DNA of 64,000 nt from Paracoccus sp. R12_2. Lineage in GTDB: Bacteria; Pseudomonadota; Alphaproteobacteria; Rhodobacterales; Rhodobacteraceae. The number at the start of each line of letters is the position of its first letter. The stretch's first letter is position 1. The translations under genes and the position numbers were made by a program. The stretch spans positions 124,001-188,000 of the forward strand of contig NZ_JAGHRA010000006.1 of NCBI RefSeq assembly GCF_017744015.1, read 5' to 3'. A model generated the notes under the pieces. That model was given only the letters and a program-made list of their open reading frames with translations, did not search any database and was not told the origin of the DNA. This document shows positions 9,635-18,690 of the stretch, piece by piece.

Positions 9635-10891
9635 TCAGGCCGCTTCGAGGCCGAAGGCATCATGCAGTGCCTGAACTGCAAGTTCCATATACTTGCGGTC
9701 GATCAGCACCGAAATCTTGATCTCGCTGGTTGCGATGACCTTGATGTTGATGTTTTCGTCGGCAAGTGCCTTGAACATCCGCGCCGCGACACCGGCCGCG
9801 CTGCGCATCCCGATGCCCACGACGCTGACCTTCGCCACTTCGGTATCCACGATCAGTTCATCATAGGCGATGGTGCCGGCGGCACGCGCCTCTTCCATGG
9901 CGCGCTTGGCGCGCTCGACCTGATTGATCGGCACCGAGAAGGTCATGTCGGTCACCGATCCCTGGTGATGCTCGAAGTTCTTTTCCGAAATGTTCTGGAC
10001 GATCATGTCCACGTTCACGCCCGCCTCGGCCAGCGGGGCAAAGATGCCCGCCGAGATGCCGGGCCGGTCCTCCACGGTCACCAGGGTGATCTTGGCCTCT
10101 TCCCGCGAAGAGGCGACGCCGTTGACGACTTTCGATTCCATGATTTCATCCTCATCGCAGATCAGCGTTCCGGAATTCTCATCGGTATCCTCGAACGAGG
10201 ATAGCACGCGCAGCCTGACCTTGTAGCGCATTGCAAGCTCGACCGAGCGGGTCTGCAGGACCTTGGCGCCAAGACTGGCCAGTTCCAGCATTTCCTCGAA
10301 CGCGATCTTCGGAAGCTTGCGCGCCTTCGAGGTGATGCGCGGATCGGTGGTATAGACGCCGTCCACATCGGTATAGATGTCGCAGCGTTCGGCGTCGAAG
10401 GCTGCCGCAAAGGCCACTGCGGTCGTGTCCGATCCACCGCGCCCCAGAGTCGTGATGCGCCCATCAGGCGCCAGACCCTGAAAACCTGCCACGACCGCGA
10501 CCTTGAAGCCTTCCGAGAATTTCTGGTCCAGATTGTCGCGCGGAATATCGACAAAGCGCGCGGCGGAATGGGCGGCGGTGGTGTTGATCGGCACCTGCCA
10601 GCCCTGCCAGCTGCGCGCCGGAACCCCCATCTCCTGCAGGGTCAGGGCCATCAGCCCTGCGGTCACGTTCTCGCCCGAACTGACCACGGCATCGTATTCG
10701 CGGGCGTCGAACAGGGGCGAGGTCTTTTCGACCCAGCCGACCAGTTCGTTGGTCTTGCCCGACATCGCGCTGACGATCACGATGACGTCGTATCCGCGAT
10801 CGACCTCGCGTTGCACCTTCTTGGCGGCATTCTTGATCCGGTCCAGATCGGCCACGGACGTTCCGCCGAATTTCATCACCAGAAGCGGCAT
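9635..10891 (-). CDS. lysC: aspartate kinase
   Basis: Phosphorylates aspartate, the first step toward lysine, methionine and threonine. The 418-aa protein has the kinase motif MKFGGTSVAD at its start, the GRGGSDTTAVAFAA and YTDVDGVYTTDPR segments, and two C-terminal ACT domains (about residues 265-410) that bind the feedback amino acid. The ATG at 10891 has a GGAGG ribosome site 6-7 bases upstream. Size and ACT layout match monofunctional LysC of alphaproteobacteria. I saw no clear lysine riboswitch in the 118 bases upstream, so regulation is probably allosteric. Function is secure. Confidence 0.95.
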   Translation of the reverse strand: MPLLVMKFGGTSVADLDRIKNAAKKVQREVDRGYDVIVIVSAMSGKTNELVGWVEKTSPLFDAREYDAVVSSGENVTAGLMALTLQEMGVPARSWQGWQVPINTTAAHSAARFVDIPRDNLDQKFSEGFKVAVVAGFQGLAPDGRITTLGRGGSDTTAVAFAAAFDAERCDIYTDVDGVYTTDPRITSKARKLPKIAFEEMLELASLGAKVLQTRSVELAMRYKVRLRVLSSFEDTDENSGTLICDEDEIMESKVVNGVASSREEAKITLVTVEDRPGISAGIFAPLAEAGVNVDMIVQNISEKNFEHHQGSVTDMTFSVPINQVERAKRAMEEARAAGTIAYDELIVDTEVAKVSVVGIGMRSAAGVAARMFKALADENINIKVIATSEIKISVLIDRKYMELAVQALHDAFGLEAA

Positions 10892-11009
10892 CGCGGGCCT
10901 CCAGCCTCAGGGTTCATCATCGGCGGGGCTTGTATGGGGGGCGTGCAGAAAGGGCAAGGGGCGATGAAAGATATGCGCGGGCAAGTTGGGCCCGCACCGG
11001 CGCGTCGGC

Positions 11010-11435
11010 TCAGTTGGACTTCCGGCGCGGAATGAAGGGCAGAGGGGCGATGGGCACGCCTTCCTCGACCAGCTTTCGTGCCTCGGCCGGGCGCGCTTCG
11101 CCGTGGATCGAGCGGTGTTCGCTGCGGCCTTCATGCATCGCGCGGGCCTCATCTGCGAAGCGCAGGCCGACATAGTCCGAGTTCGCCTCGACATGCGCAC
11201 GCAACCTGGCAAGCGCGGCCTCGGCCTCATTGCCCGGTTTCGGGGCCAGGGGGCGTTCGCGGCCGGCGGCTTCCTTTGACACCGATGGGGCCATCAGCAG
11301 TTTTTCGACCTGTCCCGATCCGCATTGCGCGCACACGACCTGGCCTGCGGCCCGCATCTTCTCGAACCCGTCGGACGAGCGGAACCAGCCGTCGAAGGCA
11401 TGGCCTTCCTTGCAGCGCAGATCATAACGGATCAT
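11010..11435 (-). CDS. DUF1178 family protein with zinc-ribbon start
   Basis: A 141-aa protein beginning MIRYDLRCKEGHAFDGWF with a second cysteine pair CAQCG at residues 35-38, the pattern of a small zinc ribbon (C8...C35xxC38). The rest is charged and Ala-rich. This matches the DUF1178 family, common in alphaproteobacteria and of unknown function. The ATG has GGGGAAG about 6 bases upstream. It follows waaA by 38 bases on the same strand, so it is probably the last gene of gatB-waaA-DUF1178. I cannot assign a biochemical role. Confidence 0.85.
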   Translation of the reverse strand: MIRYDLRCKEGHAFDGWFRSSDGFEKMRAAGQVVCAQCGSGQVEKLLMAPSVSKEAAGRERPLAPKPGNEAEAALARLRAHVEANSDYVGLRFADEARAMHEGRSEHRSIHGEARPAEARKLVEEGVPIAPLPFIPRRKSN

Positions 11436-11473
11436 GTGACTTCCCCGAACATCGTCCTGAATATATCGGGGCC

Positions 11474-12676
11474 TCAGCGAGAATTCGCAAGATCGCGCAG
11501 ATGGGCGATCAGCGGCGTCGGATCGCCTGCGCGCGCCGTCAGCAGCGCCCGTGCCGCAGATCCCATCCGCCGCGCCTGCATCGCGTCACCGGCAAGCCCG
11601 GACAGCGCCGCACCAAGACCGGCGGCATCGACAGATCGTGCGGCGCCCGCATCTTCCAGCGCGGCATAGGCATCGGAAAAATTCGAGACGTAGGGACCGT
11701 GCAGGATTGCGCAGCGATGGGCCGCCGGTTCCCAGGGTGTGTGGCCGCCCTTGTCGACCAGCGAACCCGCCACCAGACAGATCGCCGCTTGTCGATACCA
11801 TTGGTCCATCTCTCCCAGCGTGTCTGCCAGCAGCACGGGTGCGCCGATCAGATCCTGCCCAAGGGTTTCAGACCGGCGGACCACCGGCAGGCTGCGCTCG
11901 GCGATCAGTCCGGCGACCTCGTCGGCGCGCGCGGGATGACGGATGGCAAGGATCAGGCGCAGACCCGGATGAAGGCGCCGTGCCGCAAGCCAGCCGTCCA
12001 GAATCGCCGCTTCTTCGCCTTCATGCGTCGATGCGGCCAGCACGGTCCGGTCACGCGCGGCGTCGTCGGGCGGTGGGACAACACGGGCAGGGGTCAGCAG
12101 CTTCAGGTCCAGCGCGGGCAGCAGCGCCCGTTCGGGCAGGCCGAGTTCCCGCAGCCGGGTTTCGCTGCCGCCGTCCTGTGCGGACAGGGCTGAGATACGT
12201 CCCAGCATCGGGCCGATGACGCCCGGCAGCCGCGACCATAATCCCGCCGAGCGTTGCGACATGCGCGCCCCGATCACGGCCTGGCTGACGCCGCGCTCGG
12301 CCAGCAGGCGCGACCGCAACGGCCAGAACTCGCTTTCGACGGTCAGTTGCAGCCGGGGCTGCACGGCGTCAAGAAACCGCGTCAGCGCGCCCGGCATGTC
12401 GAGCGGGGCCAGCCGTGCGGGCAGCCCCCAGGCCGAGACCATGTCGCGTCCGGTCGGCGAATTGGCCGTCACGATCACGCGGGTTCCACGGGCCAGCGCC
12501 TCGATCACAGGGCGGGCCGAGGTCAATTCGCCGACAGATGCCCCATGGACCCAGATATCTGCCCTGCCGGGCGGCGCGTCAGCCAGCAGCCTCTGCCGCA
12601 GATCCTGCGATCCGCCAAGCCGTGCCCGCACGCGCAGCGCGGCTTCGGCAAGGCGTGAGGTGACCGCATAGATCAT
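11474..12676 (-). CDS. waaA: 3-deoxy-D-manno-octulosonic acid transferase
   Basis: Transfers Kdo from CMP-Kdo to the lipid A precursor at the inner membrane, the first step of the LPS core. The 400-aa GT-B enzyme has the N-terminal domain segment VHGASVGELTSARPVI and the C-terminal nucleotide-binding segment LADTLGEMDQWYRQAAICLVAGSLVDKGGHTPWEPAA. Slightly shorter than the enterobacterial enzyme (about 425 aa) because the N-terminal membrane anchor is minimal. Starts 15 bases after the gatB stop. Whether it adds one or two Kdo residues cannot be read from the sequence. Confidence 0.93.
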   Translation of the reverse strand: MIYAVTSRLAEAALRVRARLGGSQDLRQRLLADAPPGRADIWVHGASVGELTSARPVIEALARGTRVIVTANSPTGRDMVSAWGLPARLAPLDMPGALTRFLDAVQPRLQLTVESEFWPLRSRLLAERGVSQAVIGARMSQRSAGLWSRLPGVIGPMLGRISALSAQDGGSETRLRELGLPERALLPALDLKLLTPARVVPPPDDAARDRTVLAASTHEGEEAAILDGWLAARRLHPGLRLILAIRHPARADEVAGLIAERSLPVVRRSETLGQDLIGAPVLLADTLGEMDQWYRQAAICLVAGSLVDKGGHTPWEPAAHRCAILHGPYVSNFSDAYAALEDAGAARSVDAAGLGAALSGLAGDAMQARRMGSAARALLTARAGDPTPLIAHLRDLANSR

Positions 12677-12691
12677 CCGCGCGTTCGCGGC

Positions 12692-14206
12692 CTATTGGGA
12701 CAGTTTTTCGGCGACCAGCTTGTTCACCGCCGCCGGATTGGCCTTGCCGCCGGTGGCCTTCAGAACCTGGCCGACGAACCAGCCAGCCAGCTTCGGATTG
12801 GCCTTTGCCTTTTCGACCTGCGCGGGATTGGCGGCGATGATCTCGTCCACGGCAGCCTCGATCGCCCCCATGTCGGTCACCTGCTTCATGCCGCGCGTCT
12901 CGACGATTTCCGCCGGATCGCCGCCCTCGGTCCACAATATCTCGAACAGGTCCTTCGCGATCTTGCCCGAAATGTCGCCCTTGGCGATCAGGTCGATCAC
13001 GCCGCCCAACTGTGCGGCCGAAATCGGCGAGGTCTCGACGCCGAGTCCTTCCTTGTTCAGGCGTCCGAACAATTCGTTGATCACCCAGTTGGCGGCCATC
13101 TTGCCGTCCCGGCCCTGCGCCACGGCCTCGAAATAATTGGCGTTATCGACATCTGCGGTCAGAACACCCGCGTCATATTCCGAAAGTCCCATATCCTTCA
13201 CGAACCGGGCCTTCTTTTCATCCGGCAGTTCGGGCATGTCGGCTTCGATGGCATCGACCCATGTCTGCTCGATCTCCAGCGGCAGCAGATCGGGATCGGG
13301 GAAATAGCGGTAATCATGCGCCTCTTCCTTGCTGCGCATCGACCGGGTTTCGCCCTTGTCGGGATCGTAGAGACGGGTTTCCTGGACGATGCTGCCGCCG
13401 TCTTCCAGAATGGCGATCTGACGTCGCGCCTCGTATTCGATGGCGGCCTGGATGAACCGCATCGAGTTCATGTTCTTGATCTCGCAGCGCGTGCCCAGAT
13501 GGCTGAAATCCTCGGTCTCCTGGTATTTCTCGTAGGCGCCGGGCGGGCAGACGCTGACATTCACGTCGGCGCGCAGGTTGCCGTTCTGCATGTTGCCGTC
13601 GCAGGTGCCCAGATAGCGCATGATCTGACGCAGCTTGGCGACATAGGCGGCGGCCTCTTCGGGGCCACGGATGTCGGGGCGGCTGACGATTTCCATCAGC
13701 GCGACGCCGGTGCGGTTCAGGTCCACGAAGGACATGTTCGGGTCCATGTCGTGGATCGACTTTCCCGCATCCTGTTCCATATGGATGCGTTCGATCCTGA
13801 CACGGCGTGCGACACCGGGCGCCATGTCCACGATCACCTCACCCTCGCCGACGATCGGATGATACAGCTGGCTGATCTGGTAACCCTGCGGCAGGTCCGG
13901 GTAGAAGTAATTCTTGCGGTCGAAGGCGCTGCGCAGGTTGATCGCGGCCTTCAGTCCCAGCCCGGTGCGCACCGCCTGGGCCACGCAGAATTCGTTGATG
14001 ACGGGCAGCATGCCGGGCATGGCTGCATCGACGAAGGCGACATTGCTATTCGGTTCGGCCCCGAATTCGGTCGAGGCGCCCGAGAAAAGCTTGGCCTTCG
14101 AGGCAACCTGCGCATGCACCTCCAGGCCGATGACCATTTCCCAGTCGCCCTTGGCGCCGGCGATCGTCTTTGGTTCCGGTGATGTGAAGGTGAGGTGATC
14201 AAGCAT
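12692..14206 (-). CDS. gatB: aspartyl/glutamyl-tRNA amidotransferase subunit B
   Basis: The kinase-type subunit of GatCAB, which converts misacylated Glu-tRNA(Gln) or Asp-tRNA(Asn) to the correct aminoacyl-tRNA. The 504-aa reading starts [12 protein letters not shown] at the ATG ending at 14206; a farther upstream ATG would add 22 residues of no family similarity. Family segments include [13 protein letters not shown], the zinc-site and [19 protein letters not shown] region, [12 protein letters not shown], and the C-terminal YqeY-like tail domain. gatA and gatC are not nearby, as is usual. Heads the gatB-waaA-DUF1178 set and is divergent from the transglycosylase gene. Confidence 0.95.
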   Translation of the reverse strand: MLDHLTFTSPEPKTIAGAKGDWEMVIGLEVHAQVASKAKLFSGASTEFGAEPNSNVAFVDAAMPGMLPVINEFCVAQAVRTGLGLKAAINLRSAFDRKNYFYPDLPQGYQISQLYHPIVGEGEVIVDMAPGVARRVRIERIHMEQDAGKSIHDMDPNMSFVDLNRTGVALMEIVSRPDIRGPEEAAAYVAKLRQIMRYLGTCDGNMQNGNLRADVNVSVCPPGAYEKYQETEDFSHLGTRCEIKNMNSMRFIQAAIEYEARRQIAILEDGGSIVQETRLYDPDKGETRSMRSKEEAHDYRYFPDPDLLPLEIEQTWVDAIEADMPELPDEKKARFVKDMGLSEYDAGVLTADVDNANYFEAVAQGRDGKMAANWVINELFGRLNKEGLGVETSPISAAQLGGVIDLIAKGDISGKIAKDLFEILWTEGGDPAEIVETRGMKQVTDMGAIEAAVDEIIAANPAQVEKAKANPKLAGWFVGQVLKATGGKANPAAVNKLVAEKLSQ

Positions 14207-14524
14207 CCAGGTGCCTCGCATGCGAAATGGCGGTGTGGCAGCGGTTCTAGGCCAGCCCGCAACCATTGTCACGGGTCGCGGTCACCTGCCGCGTGGTTTC
14301 GGTCCGGTTCGGTGGACCGAGCCGATTCGACGAGGGTCGATGCCGGAGGTGAGAGCCGAACTGCGCAAAGTTGAACACAGATCCGGGAAAAACGCACGGA
14401 TCGGCGGATTTTCGTCACCATAGACATTGCTGGTGGCGTGATCTTGCCGAAGCAAATGCGCCAAGCTTGCGTCGCACGCCACCAAGACTAACGAGAACGG
14501 GCAACAGTCAACCCCGAGAGTCGC
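14207..14524. other. divergent intergenic region, gatB / transglycosylase
   Basis: 318 bases between the divergent starts of gatB (minus) and the lytic transglycosylase lipoprotein (plus). It must hold both promoters, but I found no convincing -35/-10 pair, operator or hairpin. No coding sequence on either strand is supported. Confidence 0.6.
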
Positions 14525-15154
14525 ATGCGCGCCGCCATCCTGTCCTTCGCCGCCTTTCTTGCCCTGGCAGGGTGTCAGTCGGAGATCGAGCCCAAGACCA
14601 AAGCGCAGATCCAGGCCGAGGCACAGCAGATGCAGCTTGCGTCGCGTCCGCCGATGCGCTGGGGCGCGCGCAACGGTTCGGACGAATGGACCCGGGCCAC
14701 GCTGGCGGCACTGGATCGCGACGGGGTCACCATCCTGTCGAACGTGCCGCATGACATCCAGACATACTGCCCCAATTATGCCGAACTGGGGCACACTGGG
14801 CGCAAGGCGTTCTGGGCCGGACTTCTGTCGGCGCTGGCAAAGCACGAAAGCACCTACAATCCGCAGGCCAGCGGCGGTGGCGGCAGGTGGCTGGGGCTGA
14901 TGCAGATCGCGCCGGCGACCTGGCGTCACTATGGCTGCAGCGGAAACATTACCAATGGCGCCGACAACATGGACTGCGCAGTCCGCATCATGTCGCGTCA
15001 GGTGGGCCGCGACAACGCCGTGGTTCGCGACGGCAGCGGCGGCTGGCGTGGTGTGGCGCGCGACTGGGCGCCGATGCGCAGCGCGTCGAAGCGCGCAGAT
15101 ATCGCCGCGTGGACCAGTAGCCAGAGCTATTGCACCGCCGATATCGCCGGTTGA
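14525..15154 (+). CDS. lytic transglycosylase (SLT) lipoprotein
   Basis: A 209-aa lipoprotein that probably cleaves peptidoglycan glycan strands. The signal peptide ends in the lipobox LALAGC, giving Cys17 as the lipidated residue. The C-terminal domain shows the SLT pattern: LAKHESTYNPQASGGGG with the candidate catalytic Glu in KHES, then the GLMQIAPATWRHYGC segment. Monocistronic as far as visible, with a divergent gatB. The ribosome site GAGAG is weak. Located just before the accessory locus; no evidence ties it to that locus. It could be outer-membrane anchored since residue 2 after Cys is Gln and not Asp. Confidence 0.88.
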   Translation: MRAAILSFAAFLALAGCQSEIEPKTKAQIQAEAQQMQLASRPPMRWGARNGSDEWTRATLAALDRDGVTILSNVPHDIQTYCPNYAELGHTGRKAFWAGLLSALAKHESTYNPQASGGGGRWLGLMQIAPATWRHYGCSGNITNGADNMDCAVRIMSRQVGRDNAVVRDGSGGWRGVARDWAPMRSASKRADIAAWTSSQSYCTADIAG

Positions 15155-15552
15155 ACCCGGGCTGGTCCGGTTTGTTGGCCAGCATCCTCACCCATACTGC
15201 AGCTGGCGGCGCCCGCGTCCGGCGGTCGGCGTAAACCCGACTTTCGAATCGAGATTCGATGTAAAACGCCACGGGTGAAATTCCGCCGAGGCGCTAGTAC
15301 CGCAAGGGTTGAATTCCAAAACGTTTCAGCACTCATTTGGTGCGCCACGGCATTTGACCTGTCCCAAAAGGCAGGTCCGATTCCAGTTTATTATAGTTTT
15401 AACGATGGGCGGAAACGTGCCGAGATGTTATCTTCACCTCGTTAAAAGGCATCTCCTCCTCGATGCGAAAAGGCGCCAGGCGCAGTGGTTTTTGGCGAGG
15501 GGCCTTCGACAGTTCACAGTGCCGTCAGTGGCAGTTGTAGTCGGAGGGCAGG
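15155..15552. other. 398-base upstream region of the initiating sugar transferase
   Basis: AT-richer than its surroundings, notably near 15381-15400, which fits a promoter region. It contains a lux-box-like inverted repeat and a -10-like TATAGT, described separately. A reading frame of about 86 codons crosses it on the plus strand but lies over the operator, shows no family features and is not supported as a gene. Confidence 0.7.
15357..15397 (+). promoter_or_regulatory. lux-box-like operator and promoter for the sugar transferase
   Basis: An inverted repeat ACCTG-N10-CAGGT occupies 15357-15376, with inner TCC / GGC also symmetric. A -10-like TATAGT (5 of 6 to TATAAT) lies at 15392-15397. 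With a 17-base spacer the -35 position falls inside the repeat, the arrangement of LuxR-activated promoters. The start codon is about 155 bases downstream. Two further copies with the same spacing lie at 20490 and 22166. The match is to the known lux box form; binding is inferred. Confidence 0.7.
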
Positions 15553-16257
15553 TTGCCGTGTGTCAATAGTGTGGGCGATATGTCGATGGATAATCAAATG
15601 GTTGCCGGTGTTTCAGTTGCAGGCGTAAAGACCTCCAGACAGCCAAAGCCGTGGTTTTACCGAACGTTTCTCAAACGTCCGCTTGATATTCTTCTGGTCG
15701 TGATGGCCGCGCCGTTTATCGTTTCGATTGTGTTTGTTTTGGCTTTTCTCGTTATGCGGGATGGCGGTAATCCGTTCTACTCGCAATTGCGGATCGGGCG
15801 GAGCGGACGGCTTTATCGGATGTGGAAACTGCGCAGTATGGTTGTGGATGCCGATCAGCGGCTTTCTGCCTATCTTGATGAAAATCCCGAGGCTAAACGC
15901 GAATGGGATGAGACACAGAAACTTCGCCAAGATCCCCGTGTGACCCGCTTCGGTCGGCTTCTGCGCCGCAGCTCGATGGATGAGTTGCCGCAGTTGTGGA
16001 ACGTTCTGAAAGGCGACATGAGCCTGATCGGGCCGCGGCCGATGATGCCCGAACAGCAAGAGATGTATGAAGGCACCGGTTATTACGGCCTGCGTCCGGG
16101 TATCACCGGCTTCTGGCAGACCACGGGACGCAACGCGACGTCGTTCGCGGACCGTGCATGGTACGATGATCGCTATGAGCGGGATCTGTCCCTGACGGGT
16201 GATGTCGCGATCCTTTTCCGCACCTTCGGGGTGGTGATGCGCGCGACGGGTTGCTGA
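15553..16257 (+). CDS. ExoY-type undecaprenyl-phosphate sugar-1-phosphate transferase
   Basis: Loads the first sugar phosphate of the polysaccharide repeat unit onto undecaprenyl phosphate at the inner membrane. The 234-aa form has one membrane segment (about residues 43-70, within LKRPLDILLVVMAAPFIVS) and the PglC/ExoY-type catalytic domain: MWKLRSMVVDADQ, RSSMDELPQLWNVLKGDMS, LIGPRPMMPEQ and LRPGITGFWQTTGRN. Two starts are possible: a TTG at 15553 with GGAGGG 6 bases upstream, or an ATG at 15580 or 15586 with no clear ribosome site; I give the TTG with moderate confidence. Preceded by a lux-box-like operator, followed by a strong terminator. The sugar cannot be predicted from this. Confidence 0.9.
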   Translation: MPCVNSVGDMSMDNQMVAGVSVAGVKTSRQPKPWFYRTFLKRPLDILLVVMAAPFIVSIVFVLAFLVMRDGGNPFYSQLRIGRSGRLYRMWKLRSMVVDADQRLSAYLDENPEAKREWDETQKLRQDPRVTRFGRLLRRSSMDELPQLWNVLKGDMSLIGPRPMMPEQQEMYEGTGYYGLRPGITGFWQTTGRNATSFADRAWYDDRYERDLSLTGDVAILFRTFGVVMRATGC

Positions 16258-16292
16258 TCGCAAGCCCCCTTCGATCATCCTTGACCTGAATG

Positions 16293-16333
16293 AAAGACCG
16301 GCCGCCTCTGTCAGAGGCGGCCGGTCTTTCTTT
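16293..16333. terminator. strong rho-independent terminator, probably bidirectional
   Basis: A 16-bp perfect stem (left arm 16293-16308, right arm 16314-16329) with a 5-base loop TGTCA, followed by CTTT. It sits between the convergent sugar transferase and Wzz-type genes. The stem ends in AAA/TTT, so it could work for both strands. Confidence 0.9.
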
Positions 16334-16439
16334 GTCGAAGTCCGGCTTGTGCGCGGTCTTACCGTTCGATGCTGCACACACACGCACAGGCTGATCGTCA
16401 GCCCATCGGGTTTGCGCGGACGCGGCGAAGCAGCGGCAC

Positions 16440-17669
16440 TCAGCCGCTGCGCTTCTCGCGAATTTCGGGGATCGTCACCACCGGGCGCAGGCCTGTCCCA
16501 CGCTCCATCTGTCCGGCAGATCTCAGCACCGGCTTCAGCATCTCCAGTAGAACCGCAATGGCCAATGCGAGCATCATCGATCCGGCCAGGCCGAAAACCA
16601 TGATCTTCTTGCGGCCCGAGGAAAGCGGATAGTCGGGCTGGACCGCCTGTTCCAGCAGGATGAACTGTTCGCCTTCCTGTTCGACATTCAGGCGCTGCGC
16701 GGTTTCGGCCGCAGCGCGGCGCGCACCCATTTCGGCCTGCTGTTCGCGCAGATTGACAAGGCGGCGTTCGAAGGCCTGCATCTGAGCTTCGGCATTGACG
16801 CTGCGCCGACCCGAAGCTCGGATCTCGGTCATCCGATCCTGCAGTTGTTGTTCGCGTGTCGTCAGAACCTGGATTCGACTTTCGATCTCTCGCGCCTGGC
16901 GCTGTTCGATCGTGCTCAGCGTGCCGCGAGAGACAAGCTCTTCGTAGGCGCTGCGCGTTTCCAGAAGTTCACCGGATATCTCGTTCAGTTCGCCATCGAT
17001 CGTGCGCATCTCGTCGGGACGATTGTCCAGAACGGTTGTCGGCAGAACGTCCAGGTTCTCATTGCGGAACGACGCCATCTCGTCTTCAACGGCATCGATC
17101 TGCGCCGCGATCCTGGCCTCTTCGCGACTATAGAATTCCAGCGTCTCCTGCGTCCGCTCGGTCTGGGTATTGGCATTCAGGTCAAGGACGCTGCGCGCCA
17201 TTTCATTCGCCATATCGGCAGCCAGTTCCGGCGTGGACATGGTTGCGGTCACGCGCAGCACACCGGGCCACTGGTCGCTGTTGCCGTAATATTGGCCGCT
17301 GGTGATCGGTTCGATGCTGAACGCGCGACGCACGGCTTCGACCTGGATCGCCTCTGTCATCTGCGGCGTGTCGGAAAACAAATCGAACTTGTCGATCAGC
17401 GTCTGGATGTTTTCCCGAACCATAAGTCGTGCCTGAACCAGCTGAAGCCAGTAACCGGCAGGAATGCCGCCGCCGCTGCCGGCACGCGGCCCCTCGGACA
17501 GGGATCGAGGTGTCTCGATCTGCAGGATGGCCGACGCCTGATAGCTGTGAGGTTGACTGACCGCCACCTGATAGCTGACCGCAGCACCGGCCAGTATGGT
17601 GGTGCCCATGATCCAGCGGCGCCGCCACAGCATGGATACGATATCGCCGATTGAACCCAGACTACCCAT
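16440..17669 (-). CDS. Wzz-type polysaccharide co-polymerase
   Basis: A 409-aa inner-membrane protein likely to control chain length and export of the polysaccharide. It has the co-polymerase plan: an N-terminal membrane segment (about residues 17-35, after MLWRRRW), a long periplasmic part with Gln- and Glu-rich coiled coil (about residues 160-320, e.g. QRQAREIESRIQVLTTREQQLQDR is part of it), and a C-terminal membrane segment near residues 355-385. There is no cytoplasmic kinase domain; the companion ATPase-like protein is the upstream gene. Its ATG overlaps that gene's TAA (TAATG), so translation is coupled. Equivalent to the membrane half of ExoP/Wzc proteins. Confidence 0.87.
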   Translation of the reverse strand: MGSLGSIGDIVSMLWRRRWIMGTTILAGAAVSYQVAVSQPHSYQASAILQIETPRSLSEGPRAGSGGGIPAGYWLQLVQARLMVRENIQTLIDKFDLFSDTPQMTEAIQVEAVRRAFSIEPITSGQYYGNSDQWPGVLRVTATMSTPELAADMANEMARSVLDLNANTQTERTQETLEFYSREEARIAAQIDAVEDEMASFRNENLDVLPTTVLDNRPDEMRTIDGELNEISGELLETRSAYEELVSRGTLSTIEQRQAREIESRIQVLTTREQQLQDRMTEIRASGRRSVNAEAQMQAFERRLVNLREQQAEMGARRAAAETAQRLNVEQEGEQFILLEQAVQPDYPLSSGRKKIMVFGLAGSMMLALAIAVLLEMLKPVLRSAGQMERGTGLRPVVTIPEIREKRSG

Positions 17670-18553
17670 TACACTTGTTCCTTGTCTCGACCGCCGAAAA
17701 ATCGGTCGCGAATACCCTGAATGATCTCGAAGACCGATCTTCTGACCTCTCCGCGGTTCAGCACGACCGCGACCAGCCGGGTGCGTCCGGTCAACAGATC
17801 CTCGGCCTCGCGGACCTGCTGGCTGGTGTTCCGGGTGCCGTCCGCCACCAGCACCACCCCGTCCAACTGGGGCAGGAAGGACAACAGGTCGTCGCGTCCC
17901 AGAACCGGTGGCAGGTCATAGATCTCCAAAGTCGGCAGAAACTGTTGACGCATCTCGCGCAAGGCGTGTGCGGTGGCCGGCTCCTGCAGCATCTCGGCGC
18001 TGCTTTCGACGTTCTTCGAATTCAGAAGCAGCGCCAGGTTATTACCGAACAGTCGCAGATGGCCCGCCGCCGGCGCGCCGCCGGTCAGGACGTCCGACAA
18101 GGGGGCGGGAGGGTTCGCGCCGAACATCCGCGCAAGACCGGGACGCCGCAGGTTCATGTCGGCAAGCACAACGCGGGAACTGGGCCTCCGCGCCATCGCC
18201 AACGCCAGGTTCGCAGCAATGAAGGAAGTGCCCGAGCCACGCGTAGGCGCGGTGACGCCAAGGCGCAGGATCCCGTGTTCCTCGATCGTGTCGGCCATCA
18301 GCGTGCGCAGCAGGTCGAATCGGCGGGTGATGTCGTTGTCGCTGCTTTCCGCATACAGCCTGTGACGCCGCATCGTCGCGGGATCCGAGTTCAAGGCGCG
18401 CAATCCCGACCAGGCCGGTGCGCTGTCCAGGGCCGTCAGTCCGACATTGTTCTGGCTGCCAGTGCGATCAAGGCGCAGTCGTGCGACCTTTACAGGCGCC
18501 TGCGCGATCGCAGGCGCCTTGTCATGCGCTTGTTGCGGCGTCTCAGAGCTCAT
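17669..18553 (-). CDS. CpsD/CapB-like P-loop protein with degenerate Walker A
   Basis: A 294-aa cytoplasmic protein related to the tyrosine-kinase half of Wzc/ExoP systems, expected to pair with the Wzz-type protein encoded downstream. The fold markers are visible: GVTAPTRGSGTSF at residues 99-111 where the Walker A belongs, VVLADMNLRRPG for Walker A', and VVLVADGTRNTSQQ. However, the invariant Walker A lysine is replaced: GSGTS at 106-110 has Thr109 where families have Lys. The C-terminus (GGRDKEQV) lacks the tyrosine cluster used for autophosphorylation. So it may bind nucleotide weakly or act as a scaffold. Overlaps the next gene at TAATG. The promoter must lie in the 137 bases shared with the divergent GT2 gene. 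Confidence 0.85.
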   Translation of the reverse strand: MSSETPQQAHDKAPAIAQAPVKVARLRLDRTGSQNNVGLTALDSAPAWSGLRALNSDPATMRRHRLYAESSDNDITRRFDLLRTLMADTIEEHGILRLGVTAPTRGSGTSFIAANLALAMARRPSSRVVLADMNLRRPGLARMFGANPPAPLSDVLTGGAPAAGHLRLFGNNLALLLNSKNVESSAEMLQEPATAHALREMRQQFLPTLEIYDLPPVLGRDDLLSFLPQLDGVVLVADGTRNTSQQVREAEDLLTGRTRLVAVVLNRGEVRRSVFEIIQGIRDRFFGGRDKEQV

Positions 18554-18690
18554 TACTCACAACCCATTCGTGACCATGCAAAATAGTCTGGCCGATACAT
18601 GGCCTGCCTAACAGATGCATTGTCGGAATCAATTTATACAATAGAACAAGTCTGGTGGTTTTATCCGGATATTTGCAAGGTAGGCGGTTC

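Noticed and set aside
15309..15569. 86-codon frame upstream of the sugar transferase
   Set aside because: Covers the lux-box-like operator and promoter, has no ribosome site and overlaps the next gene.
18554..18690. Promoter elements for the divergent CpsD-like and GT2 genes
   Set aside because: Region is AT-rich but -35 and -10 candidates are badly spaced, and no lux box is present, so no site is annotated.
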